A stretch of DNA of 64,000 nt from Prostheceraeus crozeri (lineage: Eukaryota > Platyhelminthes > Polycladida > Euryleptidae), in the NCBI GenBank assembly GCA_907163375.1, contig CAJQUW010007481.1, forward strand, positions 186,001-250,000, read 5' to 3'. Under the pieces are notes generated by a model, which saw only the letters and a list, made by a program, of their open reading frames with translations, was not told where the DNA came from and did no database searches. A program made the translations under genes and the position numbers. Below, one piece after another: positions 1-13,260 of the stretch (within the stretch, counting starts at the first letter, position 1; each line of letters starts with the position of its first letter).

Positions 1-920
1 TTATTTGTAAGTTTACTGAGTTGCACAGTCACACATCAAACTACACATATTTGCTGACAACACTCAGTTTCTTGGAAGCATTTTAAGCATTCGTGTTCAG
101 TGAAGCTCCTATTGTTGTCTCTCTGACAATACAAATGTTCAATTGCTGCTAGATACTTTATCTTATTTAGTAAAATATTACCTGCGATAACCGTGCCTTC
201 CGCTGATGCATGCGGTCGACACTGATGTGTATTATTGCATCAATGCACAATCAACGACTATCAAATTCATCCTAGAACCAAATAAACACTCATGAGAGTT
301 GGGAGTATGTTATTAAAGACATAGGTTACGAGTTGTCATGAGTAGATCTTATAACAAAAACTGCTAATTGAAAATTTTTAGAAAAACAAAATCAGTGAAT
401 AGTTCGTTTTAATGACGAACAATATTAGTATAATAATTAGCCCTGTTCTTTCAATTTTAACACCGAAAAGTGAATATCCATCATTAGAAATCTATGATGA
501 ATAGCATAAACATTGTCGCAGATATGTTGATGCGAAATATGCTCGCTTAAGAATAGTTCTCGAATTTAACGAACCAGTGAATTTACCCAATTCGAAAAAA
601 TCCATTTATTCTTAATAACAGATAATATTATGATTACTAGCCTTAGATTATTAAGCAATAAAAAGTTCCGTTTAAGAAGCATGTCTGCAATTTATTTTGA
701 AAGATGACAAATGCTGTGTGTTTTTTTGTGTGTTACCACCCAATATTCTGACTGTTTCTGTCAGCATCAAAAAAATTGTTGACGTAATGTTTTCTACGTA
801 CAGACGAAATATTGGGTAATGGGTACTTAGACTCACGAAGACACGACGCATTGACAATGTCAGATGACATCAACAATGAAATACAACAGCGATCAAATGA
901 AGCAACAAAATCAAACAAGT
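1..920. other. Non-coding, no feature recognised
   Basis: AT-rich sequence with stops in all frames. The short open frames near 670-950 have no family motif and appear accidental. I see no transposon end, RNA gene or repeat in it. Confidence 0.6.
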
Positions 921-2754
921 TTAAATGTCCATTCCCACCGGACACGGCGCGGCGCGTCTCAGGCGTCCAGAATTTTCGTTCAGAACCTTAACAAACCTAT
1001 GGGCTGTTCACGCAAGACGCGCGGGACCACGCGTCTAAGAAATTTCAGAAAGGTTTCTTGAGATAGGAAAATCCATCCCGCACCAAGACGCCTCGCGGCT
1101 TGCTCTACCCCCCCCCGCACTGAAACCTGACACCACACGTTGCCAGATGTTCGTGCAGAGAAATGACTGACTTTCAACATAGCTATTCGACAATTCTGAC
1201 CTTCTGTGAGGACAATTTGACCAAATGAACATCAAATCATATCAAATCCACTATCAGTGCACTTTCATACTTGGTTAACCATGAAATCGAATTCATGAAT
1301 GCATTTGGAGATGAATGGCATTTTATTTACTGCAAAATGAATATCGGAAAAGAAGATGAGAAAGTTGTTATTGTTCTGTAAAAACGCCTGCTATTTGTTA
1401 TTGTTTTCAACCTATCTGACAAACTTCGATAGAGTTACACTCCCGATTACTATAGAATAGACGATGTAAATTAATAAAGGTCATTTTGTGAGCTAACTTA
1501 TGGCAAAGTCAATCCGTGCATCAATTCTATTTCATGATCTGTCACTTGTCTTGTACCTTGTTGTCACCCTATTAATGAAAATGTGTAAATGATGTGTGCG
1601 TCCCAAAAACCCTATTCCTTACAAATGTGAAATATCAAATGATTAGTTTTCGTAAAATCATGTAGTTTATAGCAATCCCTATATCCGAACGATTAATTTG
1701 CAATGTCAATCACTGAAAAGCATGCATTACTTCATTTGCAACCGGAAAAAAATAACTTTAGCAATGTCGGTCTCTTTTATCTGTCTTCAATTGTTCGCCA
1801 CTCCTTCAAGCATTGCGATGGTCATCAAAGCGCTTCATATCGTTTATTTGACGCAGATCGCGGAATTCTTAACCAATTTAGTTGAAACACACTTCATTTA
1901 AAAGGAAATTTCACGAAGATGATAGTGGCATCTATTTTGCAAACAGCAGCAATTTCTCCTTGAAGATGCTTGCTTCTATCGCTCATGCTCATCGCAGTGC
2001 GTGACAACAGTTGATATAGCTTATAATTGTGCTGACAGTTTGACAAAAGGATTGATTTCACTTGGTTTTTATGAATAGTATTGGCAGTGAAATATCTGAT
2101 TTGATACTCCTTCAAATCATACGAAATCCACAACTTATATATTTTGATACTCGAGAGAATAATTTCTGCATATTCGGATCTACTTAACGAAAATTAACAG
2201 GACGGAATGCCTGTTTGTCGCCATATCATGCTGAACTCAGTGCTCTTCTCAGATTGAGACTATTTCCTAGACTGTTGGTCGACCAAAACTCATCATGGAA
2301 TTTACTCGGATATTGCTCTAAAATAGAATGCCCCTAGCAACACTTCAATTCATAATGAACTGTTCTCGTCTGATGAAACTTGCAGATCTAGGAACCAAAT
2401 TACATCGCACTTTGTTCACGCTCGTAGATCTAATGCAAAATGTCTCTGTATTTCCTCGAGAATATGTCGTTTAGATATCATTTTCGAGTCATTATGCTTG
2501 AAATGTTGCATCTGATTTCATGTAAATTCTGAAAACTGAGTACGTCATTTAACTATCTCGGGAAAATGTCATATTGCGGTGTCTTGTTTGGGCTAGTTCG
2601 AATGCATCTAACACAAGGAATATGAATATGTTAATTATTTAGCAATAAGAAGTGTCCATAATGATGTGGTATTTGTAGTTGCCCCCTCTCCCGCCCCTCG
2701 TCACGCGGCTAGGTGAGAACAGGCATTTTTGTTGCCGGTGTGAATGGACCTTAA
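921..2754. mobile_element. TTAA-flanked non-autonomous DNA transposon (candidate)
   Basis: A TTAA lies at 921-924 and again at 2751-2754. Just inside each is the same sequence in inverted orientation: GTCCATTCCCACCGG at 927 on + and GTCCATTCACACCGG reading inward from 2749 on -, with 14 of 15 bases alike. This is the layout of piggyBac or Kolobok-type elements, which duplicate TTAA. The 1.8-kb interior has no convincing transposase; it starts with a GC-rich block at 930-1120 with many CG dinucleotides and is otherwise AT-rich. The short TIR and a TTAA target that is common in AT-rich DNA leave a real chance of coincidence. Confidence 0.4.
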
Positions 2755-5058
2755 AACATACTCGGTTAAAGTTTTCATTACCAATTTTAGAAAGTGTCTG
2801 TGTAAAAGTGCTAAAGCCACATTTGTACAGAAAGAGCTTCTTTTCAATTTGAGACTTCTCTGACTTTCTCATATTAACTTGCTACCTTTTTTTTCTCTTG
2901 ATTTCTGCTAAATATGATTTATGTATTTATTCTTTATTTCTATTTTTTGATCCATCCCGGGTTGACTTTTTCTTCATTTGATCACTGTATTATTTCATTG
3001 TTGATGTCACCCGCCATTGTCAAATATGTGTCTTCGTGAGTCAAAGTCATGTTCACAATCCTGTCTTAATGACCGATGCAATTTCATTCCGCATGTAAAT
3101 TCACCAAGAGAAGCGGCGAGGCTATAAGAAATGAAATGTGCTTTTATTTCAATATTGTACAAATATGCGCAAACTAATCAGTTATTCTACTAAATGAGCA
3201 CTATTAAAAAAAACAACACGCAGCTTTTGGCTTTTCATCTTTCAAAATTAGCTATTGCATCATTTGACGCTCTGACTTGCTTTGGATGTTGATAAATGAG
3301 ATGATTCAATTTTCCTCATCACAAATGCCATTAAAATAAGAGGAGCAGTATAAGAAGTACAGGACAGTCCGCTTAAGCAAAATTTCAAAAAATCTCACAA
3401 ATATGCATGTCCATGCAGTCTGAGTACATAGGCCTACTTTATGTCCAATTTGGTCTAAGATCTCTCCATGAAAGTGTGCGTCGCAGAAATGATACATGAC
3501 ATGTGCGTAGGTCAAGGAAATTGTTAATGCTGGAATGTTAAATGAATCGAACTCGCATCTAGTGCTGATGAGGTGTTCGTTCTTTGTTTTAGATGCTCTC
3601 ATTGTCTCTACTGTCTTGAAAATGGGTCTCCCCCACCCCTCCGTTCGTCATTTCACATTCAATATATTTCCAGCAAAAATATTGCAATAATATCTACCAC
3701 AATAAAATTGAATCACTTCATTTTTCATCATCTTAACACTGCAAGCGCGTCCAATGATGCAATAGTTGCCATAATTTTTGGTTCGAAAAGAAAATTGAAA
3801 AAAATGAAAATGAAATCGAAATCAATCTTCGTTTAATCAAAAACAAGAAAAAGGTCGATTAATCAATTAATTTCTACCCAATCATCACTGCTGTCACAAA
3901 ATGTTCATTGATCTTCATGTATTTGAAAGAAGTAGAAAACGTAGTTTTGGTGGAGTGATTCAATTGTAAACTTCATAAGAATTGATGAAACATTAATGCC
4001 ACTTGCGAAGTGGTTGGAAATGTGTGAATACAAAACACTAAATTGGTATATATAATATATCATAATCAAATTACTAATTGACTGGCCGGATCCGCGATTC
4101 GATCATTCAATTCCATTTCTTTCTTAGTTTACATTTGTACATTGCCTTGATGGAGTTGATGTCATGAATGGGAACTGATACTTACACAACATATATGCTT
4201 CAGGGGCCTTTGAACGCCACCTGAAAGTGTCATCAATTGAATGCTGTTAAGAAGAGTGCATTACTTGCTTCAACGTAATAATAACTTTACCGTAAATCGT
4301 AGGAATGATGATATTCTGCAATTTCTAATAATATCTCAGCGTTCCTGACTCATGAAAGAAAATACTTAGACGTGGACAGTGTTTCTGCATGCCATGAATA
4401 CGCAAGGAATGTGTCATAGGGATATGATTATTCAGTTCCTTCAAAACCAATTCCATTGGCATTTTAAACGGAAATCGTTACCTCATCATGTCAGTTGTTT
4501 TTATAACCGTCAGGTAGATACGCATGTGTTAATAGTTGATGGTTGAAATGCGATTGTATCACAACGACATTGATTTGTTACTTGCCTAACTTAAGTATGC
4601 TTTCAACATTAACTGCCTAACACGCTCCATGACCGAGGCTACCGATCACTTATCAAAATTTATTATGTTAGAATAATAGAGATGATTTCGTAATCAGAAT
4701 GCAATCAACAGTCCGATTTGATTCCTAGTTGCTACATATTCGAATTTTCGGAGAATATTCATACTGTGATGTCAAAATCTTCCTGGCGCGTGCATTCTTC
4801 CATCATTCATGAGTTAATAAATAATGTGAATAAGCCTCAAACATATAATTTGATTACAGTTTGTATGACTGCCAAAATATATAATTTTCAATATTCATTC
4901 TCAAATTCTCAATTCGCCAATGATTAAAAAAACGATAATGCCATTTCACATGTGTTTATGAGTATTCCGATCAGGATTGCAGATAGAAAAGTTTCTAAAT
5001 AGGCCTGCTTTCAAACTATCAGAGGCTATTGAGATTTCGGCTAAAACAGAAGCCTAGG
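2755..5058. other. Non-coding, no feature recognised
   Basis: AT-rich, no frame with recognisable protein motifs, no paired transposon ends found. One copy of the recurrent TAGGCCTA-type octamer occurs near 3430. Confidence 0.55.
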
Positions 5059-5282
5059 GTTTAGATCAGTGATTCTTAACCTGGGGCCATGTGGCTCCCT
5101 GGGGAGGAATTCAACATGCCAGGGGAGGAATGACATACATAAGGAAGATTTGGGGAGGAAGGAGGTTCGAAGGAGTATTTGAGATGAACAGGATTTGTTG
5201 ATTCACCGTCACGTGTGAGTTATCATCGTCAGTATTCGTTAATCGCTTCCCAATATTCAAGATGTTAATTATGCAGCTACTG

Positions 5283-6226
5283 TTTAGCCCTTTCGCGTCT
5301 AAAGCGAGCATACTCGTGATATGCTGAGCACCATCACGAGTATATTCGGGCCTAGATATTGGCGCTGATGCAGTTAAATTCGTGAGTTTGCTGATGATTT
5401 AATGAATACTATGCTATTCTTTCTTAGCTCATTACAACATACAAGTCGTTCGATGACGCTTGCGAATTTTGCCGACCAATCAAGATCGAGCATGCCGTAT
5501 TTATCCGTGAATGAGCAACAAAGTTCAATAGTGACGCGTTTACTTTATCACTTTCACTTTGATAGAATGTCTGAATCTGATTCAAGATCTATGCGTCACT
5601 TTACAATCTACACGACTTTAGCAACATTCGTGATAATATTGATCTTGATGATGACCGCGACGTAGGCCTACCGGACGATGACGCGTCTAACTTATCTGAC
5701 TCCTCTGATATTGACAGCGATAATCGTGTACCTGCAACCCCTGCATTGTGTGTTGGAGAATGCACTGCTAACTGGCATCTTAATTTGTTGGAATTGTGTT
5801 ATATTTTTTTCATAATTTTGATTGTCCCTGCTAACATTTTTCAGAAAAAATGATTTGTAGTAAATTCAGTTTTTATATCCAAATTTGAGCTGGGTTTGAT
5901 TATATAGACTATTAACTTTACATAACTCTACACTTTACAATTAACTCTAAGTAAAATTAACTCAAAACTAATTCAGTAAGCGTATTTAAACTTGCTTTTT
6001 AAAGACAACAACATAATTCATACATCCAACTGCCAGAGCGAGTATATTGGTGAAATTTTCAAATAGAAATTCAAAATAAAGTGATGGATGCTGTCATAGT
6101 GAACCACACAAATGATTTCCAGCTAAAATTAGGAATGATATAGAAAGAAAAATAGGATTTTACGACACTTGAAATTCCTAGTATTCTGGGGGTGTTCTGA
6201 AAATTTTGCCGTCGCGAAAGGGTTAA
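5283..6226 (+). mobile_element. piggyBac-type element nested in the hAT
   Basis: The left end reads TTAG then CCCTTTCGCG (5283-5296). The right end is the mirror image, CGCGAAAGGG then TTAA (6213-6226). Ends of CCCTTTCGCG type next to TTAA are typical of piggyBac elements; the left TTAA has changed by one base. The interior around 5560-5750 encodes an acidic, Asp/Ser-rich stretch such as would precede a piggyBac transposase core, but no DDD catalytic domain is present, so this is a 0.94-kb deleted copy. It inserted after the surrounding hAT. Confidence 0.75.
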
Positions 6227-6429
6227 TAGCTATTGCGACCACAGATTTAGAAGCTACCAATATATCTCTGTGTACGAGTGTTCCATTCGAATTATTTTAA
6301 TTAGGGAAAATTCAACTACGCGGCTATAGATCATCACCTGGACGTTTTGTCTGTGGCCTGCTCAGTTGCACCAACAAGATAGACTAGAAGATAGTATTCT
6401 GGTCAGAGAGAGCTAATGAAGCGAGGCGT

Positions 6430-6709
6430 CACATTTCCATTCATAAATTAAGGTCACATGGTATGGTTCACTCAAGAAACAGTTGAAAAGCACCCAACTT
6501 TATCAGCCAATGCCCACACGCTACTACTCCCTTTTCCAACATCGTACCTGGTCGAGTTCGGTGTCTCGGCGGTATCAGATTTGATACCTAGGAAGAGAAA
6601 TCGACTCAGCATCAGCGTGCGCAGTGATTTGAGATTGAAACTCACGAATTTGACACCTCGAATTCAGGAATTGTGCGGCAAGTATCAGGCTCAATGCAGT
6701 CATTAGTTT
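6430..6709 (+). pseudogene. hAT transposase C-terminal dimerisation region
   Basis: An 82-residue frame (6458-6706) contains FPTSYLVEFGVSAVSDL followed by RNRLSISVRSDLRLKL and a closing IQELC. This matches the C-terminal hATC dimerisation region seen in hAT transposases and their domesticated relatives (ZBED5/FAM200 type), where F-P-T-x-Y-L-x-E and N-R-L-x-x-x-x-D-L-R-L are the signatures. It ends with its own stop about 220 bp before the right TIR, as expected for a hAT. The catalytic part upstream is missing because of deletion and the nested piggyBac-type element, so the fragment cannot be active. It could only be a domesticated gene if upstream exons existed elsewhere, and I see none. Confidence 0.75.
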
Positions 6710-6932
6710 TTTTGTTGGATTTCTTGTAACAGTTCCCATTTGCATGTAGGCCCACTTAGATTCTTCGTGATAGGCTACCTGAAGTCTGCATTTGAAAATG
6801 TTTGTTACTGCTATCTTTGACTTCTTTTTTTAACTTGAATAGTGGCCTACTATCTTAGAGGGAGGAATTAAACATGCTTTCAACTGTTAGGGAAGAATCC
6901 GAGCAAAAAGGTTAAGAACCACTGGTTTAGAT

Positions 6933-7870
6933 GTTGCTGAAGTTTTAGTTTCTGACTTTCCCTTGGACAGATTCAAAAAGACCATTTTGACCTGGAACCC
7001 ATATGTCACTCAACTAAATAACTTCTGTGTTTCCAAAGCTGATTTCCGCAAAAACCGCACAGATGTACGAAATCCGCGCAGGAAGAAAATGAAATGCTTG
7101 CGAAGCACAGCGCACATGCATTACAAACACGCTTAGATTAATTTATCTGTTGGCAGATAATACTAGCAGAATGGCAAATATTATCTATAATTTCCTGCTT
7201 TACATGGGCAACACAGTCTTTTGGCTTCGTCTATTTCAGCCTAATATGCTATTTCTAAAAGTATGACAGACATGCTGTAGGATAGGATCTTTTATTCCCT
7301 TTCTCACAATTCTCATGAGATTGCTATGGGCCTACAAACAATTTCGAAAAATAGTGAAGCACTTAAAATCCTGAAATTCAGTAACCTTTCAATTGCAGGA
7401 ATAAAACAGACACTACATCAGGCAAGCGTAGGCCAATACTTCAGCTGTATGGAAATCATCAAATTCCTCCGGAGACTTAAAAACGACTCTATAGACCCCA
7501 ATTTCGTTACATTCAAGATCGAAGAGACAATTGAAGTCCGAAAAACGAACTATTTCGTTCATCTTTTGTTCTGAATGAGAGTGAATTTGGTGAGATGTTG
7601 GTAGTTTCTGGTCCTCATGAAACAATCTTTTATATATGGTATTCATTATTTTTGTCACCATAGTCAAACAGCTCCATGAATTTCTGCATATCTGGCAAAA
7701 AGTTCATATTCTTGAATATTATTCGCTTTCCGCAACAGCTGTCATTAGTGTGCTTTTGCATATCAGAATCTCTTTCCCAACGTGATATCAGGGCCCTATT
7801 ACTCGGTCTACATTTCAAAAGCAGAGAGTTCGCAATTTCTCGAAACAGAATGTTTATTCTTTCCACAGGA
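6933..7870. other. Non-coding before the first LINE
   Basis: No supported gene. Frames at 7326-7574 and 7413-7667 overlap on opposite strands and have no family motif. Decayed LINE endonuclease sequence may extend into 7700-7870, but I cannot define it. Confidence 0.5.
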
Positions 7871-7879
7871 TCATCAGCC

Positions 7880-9835
7880 TTATTGATTGGGATATCATTT
7901 CTAACTTTGTTGATATTGATGTTGCTACAATGGCATTAAACAATGACTGTGGTATGTATTTGAGAATTACTTTCCTTTAATTGCGGTCAGATTCCGGAAC
8001 ACGGATCTGACTTGGATGAATGGACAACTCAAGATCTCAATGGACCGACGTGATATAGCTTTTGCCAACAAACATGCTCAAAGATATCTTCGTTTGCGCC
8101 CTGAAGTGATAAATCTTAATTGGGACTTGAAACAGAGATATCTGAATAACGTCAATATCGTTTCTCAGAGCAAAATTGCTTGGCGTCGGCTTCGTTTGGT
8201 CTCGAGGAATTCTTTGAAACACAAACAGTCATCCAACTTCTCAGCTTCACATCTTAATGAATTTTTCTCAGATGTCTTTGTGCCAAATCCCTTGGACATT
8301 GATGAGTACAATTTACCGTCGTTGTTGCTTGATGAGTCATTACAGGTGATGGACTATGAAGTATTTTCTTATCTTAGTGATCTGAAAAGGGGTAATGGTG
8401 GACCAAGTCGCATCCCTTACTGGATTTACAAAGAGAATGCATGCTTTTTGGCTGACGCTGTTTCTCACATCCTAAATCGTAGCTTTGCATCTGGTTATGT
8501 GCCACAATTACTCAAATTTGCTGACATTATACCAATTCCAGAGTGTTCAAAGCCAACTTTACCATCCGTCTTCAAGCCTATTTCAATACTGCCGGCTCTT
8601 ACCAAAGTAATGGAAAAGATCATACTTTCAAAATGGATGCTGCCATATTTGGTGCCTCAGTTGGATCCTTTGCAGTTCGCATATATCCCCGGATCGGGTA
8701 AGGGTGCTTCTACAGCTCTGTTGTACATCAGCCATCGCATCCTTCATTATCTGGATGGCAAATGAGGGGCTGTTCGTTTGATGGCAGCTGATGACTCGAA
8801 GGCGTTTGATAAACTTCCTCTTCTATTGTGTCAGCTCTCATTAACTATCAACTTCCTCAACAAAGTATTTCATGGGTACTTAATTTTCTACTAAGGCGTA
8901 AACAAAGAGTTTGTTTTGAGAATGACTCTTCTGAGTGGATGGATACTGTCAGTGGTGTCCCACAAGGGAGCACGATTGGGCCTATCCGCTTCACTGCTGT
9001 CGTAGATTCCTTAAAGCCGGTATGTGATAATTCTTAAATGCGACTAAAATACGCCGATGATATTACTTTACTACATTTTCTGCGTCAGCAAGGGCAAGAT
9101 CGGTTACAGCAGGAATGGGATCATTTGGAAGATTGGTCCAGGCAAGTTGGACTTTATTTGAGCTTCTCCAAGAGGTGTGTTGTAAACTTTGTAACTAAGA
9201 AATCGCTAAGTTTTGATGATGTCCTTTCAGCTACTAGTATACGTATTTCTACTTTGTCTGAAATTGTTATTACTTTTTTCTAATGATTTTAGTTGGAATT
9301 CTCATATCAAGAACGTTATCACTAAATGTCGTCGCATAATTTTTATCTTGCGTAATTTGCGTAGAACTCGGTGTCCTCAGCGTGTTATTCATAAATGCTA
9401 TGTTGTATATATCCAATCTCTTATCAGTTATGCATATCCGTACTTTTGTAATCTCAGTGACTATCTGATTTCTGTCTTGCTTCGTGTTGAGTGTCATGCT
9501 GCCAGATTCCTCAGTGAATTTGATTTTGATACATTACATATTGTTTTGAATAATGTCTGTGTAAAACTTTTCCAACAGAGAGTCTAACTTGGATCATTTC
9601 CTTCGACCCATTTTCCGTGAGAGATCTCAGCGTGGTAGAAACCAATGTAGTTTGACGGCACCTCGAGCGGCAAGTCACCGCTATAGCCGCTCATTTTCAC
9701 GTTTTTAGCCGACGATTTCTTTTTTATATTATGACTCTTACTGTGTAATTTATCGTTGTGATTTCATATATTGTTACAGGTTCACCGCTCATTGTGATCT
9801 GAATAAAGTACTTTCTATTTCTATCATATCAACTT
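7880..9835 (+). mobile_element. CR1/jockey-superfamily LINE, 5' truncated
   Basis: Reverse transcriptase of a non-LTR retrotransposon. The homology begins near 7887 with the linker after the endonuclease (WDIISNFVDIDVATM, then VRFRNTDLTW). The long frame 8016-8765 carries the finger region, with FKPISILPALTKVMEKII and a QFAYIPGSGKGASTAL motif. After an in-frame TGA at 8764-8766 come motif A (AADDSKAFDK), then a frame change near 8830, motif B (GVPQGSTIGP at about 8957), another in-frame stop at 9035-9037, and motif C (KYADDITLL). The C-terminal region runs to about 9705 and a roughly 130-bp 3' UTR follows. There is no 5' UTR, ORF1 or full endonuclease. Several breaks show it is inactive. Confidence 0.85.
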
Positions 9836-9874
9836 TGCCAGACTGTCTGGAATGCAACCTTCAGGCTGAAAAGT

Positions 9875-10200
9875 CGGACACGGGCTCGGGGTTCCCATCA
9901 GGGCGATCGGTTATTCTAGGGTGCTTCAGAGGACGGTCAGACATAGTTTACTGAAATTGCTTGATCTTGACAAAGTTTGGCACGGTGACGACCACCACCC
10001 ACCGTAGGTTTCTTCAAAGGTTCTCATCAAAGAATCAGGCGGCGGTCGAGGCTACCTTCAGGGCGACCAGCACCCAACCGGAGACTTCCTCAAAGGCTTC
10101 CATCAAATACTCAGGTGGAAATCAGGACTCTCTTCTCGTTGCCGGCTACCCTGAAAGTTTTCTCAAAAAGGACGGTCAGTCATAGTTGCCTCAAAATGAT
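9875..10200 (+). repeat. GC-rich tandem array, about 80-bp degenerate units
   Basis: Phrases recur in order: CAGGGCGA(C/T)C, TTC(T/C)TCAAAGG, (C/T)CATCAAA, and GGACGGTCAG(A/T)CATAG at about 9936 and 10171. The units are roughly 80 bp and diverged. GC content is clearly higher than in the surroundings. Such arrays occur in LINE 5' UTRs and as minisatellites; nothing here decides between the two. Confidence 0.5.
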
Positions 10201-11560
10201 TTTGTCATTCTCAGAGACATTTCTTCAGAATCGTACAAAAGATAATTCAGTCAGTTTATGCGATATATAATCGAACGAAATGCGAATCATACTAATGTAT
10301 CAATCAAGCTTAATGTTCAATTTTAGTAGTCGGTTTTTAAAATTGTTGTGCATGAATATGTGGTGCCGAGAGCCCATGGTAAAATTGTAAGGTGTCGGCC
10401 GACCTCACAGATCCCTGTACCGGCGTCCATGATTGCGCGATTTAGTCGATTAAGCTAATACATCATATTATTTGTGTAAAAAGGGAAGCAGCTGAAGGAA
10501 AAGAAGTTCACCAATTTTACGTCGGATTCATCAATGACTGTGCTTCGGCGTGTGATCTGACTAATTCATCCTAGCACTCAGTTCACACGAAATTGGTGCT
10601 GCCTATTCCTGAGCTGAAAGCTTATTAATGACCATGTGTGTGCCATTTCATATAAAATTACAATATGTGAATCATTTATGTAATTAATTACGTCCAACGG
10701 AAAGTTTCTCCATAGTACATGTACAATTAAAACTGCGCTCTCCCTCTGCTTTTGGCAAAATATAAAAACAATATTTACACGCTTCTCATTCAACATATAA
10801 CTATTCTCATTCACCCTGTACAAGTTAATTTATAGTCAACCCTACGATTTCTATGCACATGAATAGCCACAAATTGCTTTTATAGGAAGCAACATTACTT
10901 ATTTGAAGACTTTATCATTAACGATTTCAGTATAAGCGACGCGTCAACAACATATCATCGCATCACGGATATCATTGACACGGAAACGAAGCTAATTCAT
11001 GAAGTCATGAATGCTTCATCCAGATGTTGTGCAAACATACTGGCTATCTCAGTCAAGATTCGAAGATATTTGATAGAAATGGTGCGCTTAATAAGTCATA
11101 TTAGCAGCAATTGAAATTAAGAAATTAAGCTTATTCAACTTAGAAAATCACCAGATGGCATTCCCGGGCTATTTAAGGACTAATTGTCTATTTCGCTACA
11201 ATTTAAGGACGATTTTCGAGCTCGGCCGCCACCCTGCCAAGACCCATAACATTTCTTGTAGTGGTAATATCTATTGAGATTTAAATAATTCACCACATCT
11301 AGGATACTTGTGAAACCTATACTTTTACTTCAACATCTCACAAGATATCATTTTGAATCAGTTGAAGTGTGGGAATCAAACGCACAAATGCGGATAACGT
11401 GAGCCTATAGTGGAAATGAAAGAATGAAAATGCATATGGGGTCGGATTTGCGGTAAAGATCGACAATATGCATTCAATAACTGTTGCATATTTAGTTAGA
11501 AGTGTTTTATATTCTTTAGAATGGGAATAAGACAAATCAGTTGCACGATGAGATAACACA
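10200..11560. other. Non-coding, no feature recognised
   Basis: No gene or paired transposon ends found. A CACCCTGTA string at 10813 resembles the TIR end of the mariner-like element at 43.8 kb, but no partner was found nearby. Confidence 0.5.
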
Positions 11561-11563
11561 AAG

Positions 11564-13260
11564 TAAAAATCATTTGTTCACAAATTTGCACATAAAAGGA
11601 AAAAAGGAGACAGAGTAAAACTTTGACCGACATAGTGGCACACGAAACTTCTGATAATAAGGAAGTCTTGGCGGTATGTTAGCACTGAGGAGATGATCAG
11701 GATTGCAGATTTTGTTCCATAACTTCTTTGAACAGGCTAGACGACGCTGATAAAGTTCATCACTTCGACATGAGCACGACCACCCAGTACTGCTGTATTC
11801 ATTGTAGATGATCCTGTGTGCTCGATTGCTTATCTTTTGAAGAGTAAGGGATTGTTGCTAGGTCATTCCAATGGAAACTGGGCAACAGTATTCCATCAAG
11901 GATCGAATGATTCCTTCAAATACCAAATGGAGGTCATCTTGGGAGATTAGGGGTTTGATCCGCCGAAGAATGTGAAGTCTTTGACAGCATTTTTTGCCAA
12001 TATATTCAATATGAGTGCTCCAGTTCAGTCTGTTGTTCAGGTGTATGCCAAGTAGCTTCATGTCTGACACTTGATTGACTCCACTGCAATGGTTCAGGAG
12101 AATCGGGCGACGAGTGACTAACATGAACTTTGATTTATTCGTATTCATGCTCAAATAATTCCTTGAGCACCAGTTTTGAAAATTTCTTATTTCCTCAATG
12201 ATGGCTTCAGAAATACAGTCATGATCATCCGATTGAATAGGTAATACCAATGTCACGTCGTCTGCGTACTTTGTTACTGTGCACAATGGTGATGTAGCCT
12301 TGTAGTCGTTTATATATGAGCAGAAAATACTCGGCCCGAGAACGGACCCCTGATGAACTCCCCTCTCCATGTGTACAGAGCTTTCGAGCTTGCCGCCTAT
12401 ACAGAGTGATGCCGTGCGGTTTTCAAAATAGTTTTGGAGCCATCTTATGAAATCAACCGGGAAGTCACTTTGTGCCAACTTTTGAATTGCTAGACTATGG
12501 TCAATCGAGTCAAATGCATGTGACAGATCAAAACTTATGATGCAGACACCAAAGTTTGAACTGTCATCGTATGCCGAGGCAGCAGAATGAAGGATGCTTA
12601 GCAGTGCTGTTGTCGTTGAAGCATTTCTACGGAAACCATGTTGCTCTGGTCCAAATGATCTATAAAACTAAGGACGCAGGTTGTCAAGTACAATCGTTTC
12701 CAGAAGTTTGGCAGGTAGTTGAAGTAGCGTGATAAAACGCATCTTGTCAATGGTTGGAGGCGAACACTTTGGAATAGCAGCAATTGACCCGTTCTTCCAT
12801 TTCATGGGAACAACTTTCGTTTCAATTGACTTTTGAAATATGTATGTCAAAGGTTCTGAGATTACATCAGCCAAGAATTTGAAAAATGTTGTCTGTATGC
12901 TCTCATCCCCAGATGACTTCTTCAGCGGCTGTTTCGCAAGCAGATTTTGTACTCTTGCCGTCGAAATAGAAATGTTCCAATCTTTATTGCTTGGCAATTG
13001 TTCGTTGCACAAGTTTGAATTTTCTTGTGCCGTGCGTGAATTACCCTCAAATAACTGTCGTATACTGGCCGTTATACGCGAGACTACCATGTCTTTATCA
13101 CCGACTATGCATTGCATTACATTGCATTGCATGCAAGCATACAATGCATTGCTTTGTATGTTACAAAGTATGCAATAGTTCACTGAAGTGTCATCAAGTT
13201 TCATGAGTGGCACAGTTCTTGAATAATACTTTATCAAGAGGGAAGTTGAACGCACAAGTA
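11564..13260 (-). mobile_element. CR1/jockey-superfamily LINE, reverse transcriptase, only lightly broken
   Basis: On the minus strand a reverse transcriptase reads in a single frame from about 13255 to 11564. It is interrupted only by a stop at 12668-12670 and another just after the frame that ends at 11858. In order it shows the N-terminal RT region (IPKCSPPTIDKMRFITLLQL), EQHGFRRNASTTTALLSI, motif A (SFDLSHAFDSIDH, about 12540), motif B (GVHQGSVLGPSIF, about 12365), motif C (KYADDVTLVL, about 12270) and the C-terminal LQKISNRAHRIIY region. The frame is nearly continuous, so the insertion is younger than the LINE at 8 kb. The upstream end near 13255 passes into sequence without endonuclease motifs, so it is 5' truncated. 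A TGCATTGCATT-type simple repeat sits at 13105-13160. Confidence 0.85.

Larger units (their letters stand above)
5067..6924 (+). mobile_element. hAT DNA transposon, internally reduced
   Basis: The ends are inverted: CAGTGATTCTTAACC at 5067 and, on the minus strand, CAGTGGTTCTTAACC reading inward from 6924. They are bracketed by a perfect 8-bp target duplication, GTTTAGAT, at 5059-5066 and 6925-6932. An 8-bp duplication with CAGTGGTTCTTAACC-type ends is a hallmark of hAT elements. The right part keeps the end of a transposase (6430-6706). The left part is mostly replaced by a second transposon at 5283-6226. At 1858 bp including the nested element it cannot encode a full transposase of about 600 residues, so it is non-autonomous. 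Confidence 0.85.
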
